Shown piece after piece: positions 15,215-18,548 of a DNA stretch of 18,548 bases. The stretch is taken from NCBI GenBank assembly GCA_002451065.1, contig DKBC01000318.1:1-18548 (forward strand), in the 5' to 3' direction. Source of the DNA: Betaproteobacteria bacterium UBA6910. Lineage in GTDB: Bacteria > Pseudomonadota > Gammaproteobacteria > Burkholderiales > UBA6910. A program made the translations under genes and the position numbers. The notes beneath the pieces are model-generated. The model ran no database searches. It was not told the origin of the DNA and was given only the letters and a program-made list of their open reading frames with translations. Positions within the stretch are counted from its first letter, which is position 1; every line of letters starts with the position of its first letter.

Positions 15215-15453
15215 CCCTGCGCTACGGTTGGCGGCGAATCCTGCCGGGGCTCGTGGCGGCCTGTCTTTGTGCCGCGCTTCCGGCCCTGGCCCAGGCCCCG
15301 GAGCCAACACCGCCGTCCACCCCCGAACCGCCCCGGGAGCGGCAGGAGAAGCCGGATCCGCAGCCGGTCCCGGTACCGGATCCGAAGAAGAAGCAGACCG
15401 AGGAGGAGAGGCCGCGGCTGGATGCCCCGGTCTCTTTTCCCGTGGACATCTGA
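15211..15453 (+). CDS. Small exported Pro/Lys/Glu-rich protein
   Basis: This 80-residue protein starts at ATG 15211 in an ATGA overlap with the previous stop, behind GGAGG four bases away. Residues 1-29 (RRILPGLVAACLCAALPALAQA) form a signal peptide or membrane anchor. The rest is disordered and rich in Pro, Glu and Lys, with PEPTPPSTPEPPRE, VPVPDPKKK and a hydrophobic end VSFPVDI. There is no recognisable fold. The Pro-Lys composition recalls the periplasm-spanning arm of TonB, but it lacks the TonB C-terminal domain. Its place directly before a TolQ/ExbB-type gene makes a linker or plug role plausible; this is inference. It could also be a lipoprotein-like secreted peptide, but no lipobox is evident. 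Confidence 0.7.
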   Translation: MTLRYGWRRILPGLVAACLCAALPALAQAPEPTPPSTPEPPRERQEKPDPQPVPVPDPKKKQTEEERPRLDAPVSFPVDI

Positions 15454-15519
15454 CCCTTCTCGCCGCGACAAAGCCCCAAGCGATAAACTGCAGGCATTCG
15501 TCCGCCCCCGAGGACCTCC

Positions 15520-16317
15520 ATGTTCAGGCACTTCCCCGTCGAGTTCGTGTACCAGTTCTTCGCCCTCATCTTCGCGGTCATCCTGGTGCACGGCGCCTAT
15601 GTCTCCGTGGTGCGGCCCAACGCCGAGGCCGAACTCGCCGAGCAGAGGGCCCTGGTGGCCCAGCAACCCGATGCCGAGGTTCCGGCCTCGATTTACGTCA
15701 TGCTCAAGGACTACGAGCAGGAGGCCTGCTTCGTGCTCATGCTGTGGGCGATGGCGATTCTCGGCTACAAATGGGTAGTAGTGCTGCGGGAACGCGGACT
15801 GCTGGAGAACGACCTCCTGCCGCTCACCGAGGGCATCAAGATCCTGCCCGAGGACGCCCGGCGCTATGCCAAGCCCCTGGAATCCCTCAAGCCCGCCCTG
15901 CGCAACCTGCTGCTGCCGCGGGCGGTGTTCCAGACGCTCACGCGCTTCGAGACCACCCACAGCGTGCAGGACGCGGCCACCGCCACCAGCTCGCTGTGCG
16001 AGAACGAGGGCGAGCGCCTGGACTCGGAGCTGGCACAGATCCGCTACATCGCCTGGGCCATTCCCTCCATCGGCTTCATTGGCACCGTGCGCGGTATCGG
16101 CAACGCCCTGGGGCTGGCCCATCGGGCGGTGCAGGGCGACATCACCGGCGTGACCCAGAACCTGGGAACGGCGTTCAACTCCACCCTGGTGGCGCTGCTC
16201 CTCAGCATCGTGCTCATGTTCCTGGTCCATCAGCTCCAGCTAGCCCAGGAGCGCCTGGTGCTGGACACGGAGAGCTACGTCAACGACCGCCTGACCCGGC
16301 ACCTGCGAACCAGCTAG
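15520..16317 (+). CDS. MotA/TolQ/ExbB proton-channel family protein
   Basis: This 265-residue inner-membrane protein has four membrane helices (about 9-30, 68-88, 176-198, 216-238). It has a short periplasmic loop, a cytoplasmic domain (about 90-175), and GFIGTVRGIGNALGLA (185-200) followed by LGTAFNSTLVALLLSIV (215-231). These match the last two helices of ExbB/TolQ, with Thr189 and Thr222 at the positions of the ExbB channel threonines. It therefore probably belongs to the pentameric stator family that uses proton flow. The extra N-terminal helix gives MotA-like topology. ATG at 15520 follows a GAGGA five bases away, after a 66-base gap. It precedes the two VWA genes, which carry the matching single-helix partner. 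Confidence 0.92.
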   Translation: MFRHFPVEFVYQFFALIFAVILVHGAYVSVVRPNAEAELAEQRALVAQQPDAEVPASIYVMLKDYEQEACFVLMLWAMAILGYKWVVVLRERGLLENDLLPLTEGIKILPEDARRYAKPLESLKPALRNLLLPRAVFQTLTRFETTHSVQDAATATSSLCENEGERLDSELAQIRYIAWAIPSIGFIGTVRGIGNALGLAHRAVQGDITGVTQNLGTAFNSTLVALLLSIVLMFLVHQLQLAQERLVLDTESYVNDRLTRHLRTS

Positions 16318-16326
16318 CTGCGCGCC

Positions 16327-17412
16327 ATGAAGCGCCGCCCTCTCACCACCCTCAGCCTGTCCTTCATCGACGCCATCCTGTGCGGCTTCGGGGCGGTGGT
16401 ACTGCTGTTCCTCATCCTCAGCCACAACTCCCTGATGCAGCGGCGCGAAGCCACGGAAGCGCTGCAGCGGCAGGTGCATGCCCTGGAGCGCCAGGTGCTG
16501 AGCGGGCGCCAGCAGGCAGCCGCACTGGGCGCGGACCTGGACCAGGCCGCCCAGCGCCGTGAACGCCTGCTGGCCCGGGCCGCGAGCCTGACGGAGAACA
16601 TCGCGGGACGGCGCTATGAGCTGGCGAAGCTCGAGACCGACAGCATCGCCCGCGAGGCCCATCTCAACCGGCTCAAGTCGGACCTCAATTCCATCGACGA
16701 AGAACGCAAGCGGCTCGAGGGCGGCGCCCAGCAGCGTTCCCGGGAGGGCGACCGTCTGCGCGCCTTTCCCGGCGAGGGCGACCGGCAGTATCTCAGCGGT
16801 CTCAAGGTCGGCGGCCAGCGCATCCTGATCCTGCTCGACGCGTCGGCCAGCATGCTCGCCGAGCGCATCGTCGACATCGTGCGCCTGCGCAACTTGCCGG
16901 CCGATCAGCAGCGCCGGGCGTCGAAGTGGCGGCGGGCGCTGGCCACGGTGGACTGGATCTCCACCCAGATTCCGACCGGCTCGAGCTTCCAGATCTACGC
17001 CTTCAGCGAGCGGGCGCAGCCGGTGACGGGTGCCGGCGCCTGGCTCGACGCCGGAGACCCGGTGGCGCTCAACGGCGCGGTCGAAGCGGCGAAAAAGATC
17101 GTTCCGGGAGGCGGCACCAGCCTGTACCACGCGCTCAACGTCATCAGCGGCATGGAACCCAGGCCAGACAACGTATTCCTGGTCACCGACGGCCTCCCCA
17201 CCATCGACCGCGAGCGCGGCCTGCGTTACAAGATCTCCGGCGAGCAGCGGTTGGATTTCTTCGACAGCGCCCTCGAGGCCCTCCCCCGCGGCGTTCCCGT
17301 CAACGTCATCCTGCTGCCGCTGGAGGGCGACCCCATGGCGGCCGCCGCCTACTGGCGGCTGGCCCAAGTAAGCCGCGGCTCGTTTCTCAGCCCGGCGGAG
17401 GACTGGCCATGA
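16327..17412 (+). CDS. VWA-domain membrane protein with ExbD-like helix (paralogue 1)
   Basis: This 361-residue protein has a very short cytoplasmic N-terminus and one membrane helix (about 12-33) with Asp15 in LSFIDAILCGFGAVVLLF. A coiled coil follows (about 36-135), then a von Willebrand A domain (about 160-345). The metal-site residues look intact: DASAS (171-175), Thr264 in GGGTSLYHAL, and Asp288 in VTDG. The VWA domain should face the periplasm, where it could bind protein ligands through a metal ion. The Asp placement mimics the proton-carrying Asp of ExbD/TolR/MotB. ATG at 16327 lies 9 bases after the channel gene. Its stop overlaps the second VWA gene (ATGA). The channel partner call is inference from position and motif. 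Confidence 0.9.
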   Translation: MKRRPLTTLSLSFIDAILCGFGAVVLLFLILSHNSLMQRREATEALQRQVHALERQVLSGRQQAAALGADLDQAAQRRERLLARAASLTENIAGRRYELAKLETDSIAREAHLNRLKSDLNSIDEERKRLEGGAQQRSREGDRLRAFPGEGDRQYLSGLKVGGQRILILLDASASMLAERIVDIVRLRNLPADQQRRASKWRRALATVDWISTQIPTGSSFQIYAFSERAQPVTGAGAWLDAGDPVALNGAVEAAKKIVPGGGTSLYHALNVISGMEPRPDNVFLVTDGLPTIDRERGLRYKISGEQRLDFFDSALEALPRGVPVNVILLPLEGDPMAAAAYWRLAQVSRGSFLSPAEDWP

Positions 17413-18416
17413 GCCGGCGGCGCAGGCGCGAGATGGAGGGCATCGGGCTCTCTTTTCTGGACGCCATCTTCTGCGGCTTCGGCGCCATCCTGCTGCTGTT
17501 CGTCATCGCGCGCGGCGCCGAGCCCCAGCTGGTGGTGCGCGACGCGGAGACCCTGCGCGCCGAGCTGAAAGTGCTCGAGGAGGAACGCGCCGAGCTGGAC
17601 CCGCGGCTGAGGATGCTGCAGGCGGAGTTCGACGCGCGGCAGGCCGAGATCGGGAGCGCCGAGCGGCTGGTGGCCCGCTACCAGGACGAACTGACCAGCA
17701 TCGAGGGACGCCAAAGGGCGGCAAGCGACACCGCGGCGGTGCAGAACCGCATCCGCGACCAGCTCGCCCTGGCCCAGCAGCAACTCAGCGAGGAGATGAA
17801 GCGGCTGCTGGCCCAGCGCCGCGAAGCGCCGCCGGAGCGTCTGGTCGGCGGCATCCCGGTGGACAGCGAGTACATCATTTTCATCATCGACACTTCGGGC
17901 AGCATGCAGTCCATGGCTTGGCCGCTGATGCGGCGCAAGGTGGAAGAAACCCTTAGGCTCTATCCCGAGGTCAAGGGCATCCAGGTCATGAACGACGAGG
18001 GGGGGTTCATGTTCTCCCAGTATGCCGGCAAGTGGATTCCCGACAGTCCCGCGCGCCGACGTGCCATCGTGGAGCGCCTGCAGAGCTGGCGTCCGTTCAG
18101 CAACAGCAGCCCAGTGGAAGGCATCGAGGCGGCCATCCGCGTCTACTACCGATCCGACCGGAAGATCAGCCTCTACGTCTTCGGTGACGAGTTCACGGGA
18201 ACTTCCATCGACGACGTGGTGCGCCGGGTGGACCGGCTCAACCGGGCCGACGCCGCGGGCAACCGCCGCGTTCGCATCCACGGGGTAGGATTCCCCACCA
18301 TGTTCGCCCCGCCCGCGCAATCCAGTTACACCGGCGTGCGCTTCGCCACCCTGATGCGGGAGCTGGCGCAGCGCAACGGCGGGACCTTCCTGGGGCTTAA
18401 TTCGGCGCAGCAGTGA
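17409..18416 (+). CDS. VWA-domain membrane protein with ExbD-like helix (paralogue 2)
   Basis: This 335-residue protein starts at ATG 17409, six bases after GGAGGA and overlapping the previous stop. It repeats the layout of the first VWA gene: helix 13-34 with Asp18 in LSFLDAIFCGFGAILLLF, coiled coil (about 45-135), VWA domain (about 150-330). The metal site has DTSGS (161-165) and Asp260 in FGDE, but where the first paralogue has Thr264 this one has a Ser-rich SNSSPVEGIEAA. The two domains are otherwise quite different, while the helix motif is nearly the same, so the helix is under stronger selection. The two proteins may form a mixed dimer inside the channel pentamer, as MotB or ExbD dimers do. 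Confidence 0.9.
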   Translation: MSRRRRREMEGIGLSFLDAIFCGFGAILLLFVIARGAEPQLVVRDAETLRAELKVLEEERAELDPRLRMLQAEFDARQAEIGSAERLVARYQDELTSIEGRQRAASDTAAVQNRIRDQLALAQQQLSEEMKRLLAQRREAPPERLVGGIPVDSEYIIFIIDTSGSMQSMAWPLMRRKVEETLRLYPEVKGIQVMNDEGGFMFSQYAGKWIPDSPARRRAIVERLQSWRPFSNSSPVEGIEAAIRVYYRSDRKISLYVFGDEFTGTSIDDVVRRVDRLNRADAAGNRRVRIHGVGFPTMFAPPAQSSYTGVRFATLMRELAQRNGGTFLGLNSAQQ

Positions 18417-18455
18417 CGCCGGGGTTGGACGATCTTCTGTGGCGACGCGGCGCGG

Positions 18456-18548
18456 GTGAAGGATTACGGAACAGCCATGGGGGCCATCGCCGAGAACAAA
18501 CGCCCCGCGCGGGAGCCTCTTGAATTTGGAGCGGGTGATGGGAATCGA
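18456..18548 (+). CDS. Open frame at the window edge, start of a possible gene
   Basis: A frame with no stop runs from GTG 18456, or ATG 18477, to the window end, giving at most 31 visible residues (for example AIAENKRPAREPLEFGAGDG). An AAGGA at 18459-18463 lies 13 bases before the ATG, which is too far for a strong site. The frame continues in phase straight after the stop of the second VWA gene, so it may be chance. I cannot identify it. Confidence 0.3.
   Translation, partial: MKDYGTAMGAIAENKRPAREPLEFGAGDGNR

Noticed and set aside
12809..15310. An 833-residue open frame on the - strand opposite the PEGA/SUMF1-like gene
   Set aside because: It has no recognisable domains, is Arg/Gly/Ala-rich and mirrors the + strand gene, which has clear PEGA and SUMF1 motifs. 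It is a by-product of high GC at third positions.
16926..17408. A longer upstream extension of the second VWA frame, giving about 496 residues
   Set aside because: The extra part overlaps the first VWA gene in another frame and is low-complexity. ATG 17409 has an excellent ribosome site and a good membrane helix just after it.
15520..18416. Zorya-type anti-phage system
   Set aside because: A MotA-like gene is present, but there is no OmpA-domain ZorB and no helicase or nuclease. The partners here are VWA, PEGA and SUMF1-like envelope proteins.

Overview
The window is a gene-dense, high-GC bacterial chromosome segment with no mobile elements, RNA genes or CRISPR visible. The order ptsN-hprK-rapZ, with ubiX, a LON-domain gene, mutY and asmA nearby, and a proteobacterial-type HPr kinase beside a nitrogen-PTS EIIA, suggests a Betaproteobacterium. 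The genus cannot be told from the sequence.

Region 1 (1-5336, + strand) is housekeeping. It holds the 3' end of ptsN, hprK, rapZ, a NusG-domain-II protein, a Gx-type membrane transporter, ubiX, a LON substrate-binding-domain protein that starts at TTG, and an exported protein with two tandem thioredoxin folds. The first seven genes are packed with overlaps or very short gaps. Region 2 (5340-8838, - strand) holds mutY and a large AsmA-family protein and converges on region 1. Positions 8839-9284 form a divergent intergenic region that should hold the promoters for asmA and for region 3.

Region 3 (9285-18416, + strand) is the interesting part: eight tightly packed genes that look like one operon for an envelope-spanning machine. 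In order they encode an exported coiled-coil protein with a Gly/Ser-rich linker, a lipoprotein, a membrane-anchored TPR protein with a PEGA-like end, a large protein (FHA-like domain, one TM helix, PEGA repeats, SUMF1/FGE-like domain without catalytic cysteines), a small exported Pro/Lys-rich protein, a MotA/TolQ/ExbB-type proton-channel protein, and two paralogous von Willebrand A (VWA) proteins. Each VWA protein has one N-terminal TM helix followed by a coiled coil. The two helices share an Asp-containing motif placed like the proton-carrying Asp of ExbD/TolR/MotB.

My reading, which is an inference, is that the channel protein and the two VWA proteins form an ion-driven rotary or stator unit whose usual peptidoglycan- or TonB-binding domain is replaced by VWA domains. 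The TPR, PEGA, SUMF1-like and lipoprotein partners would extend it through the periplasm. I do not recognise it as a named system. A reading frame open to the window edge follows the last gene.
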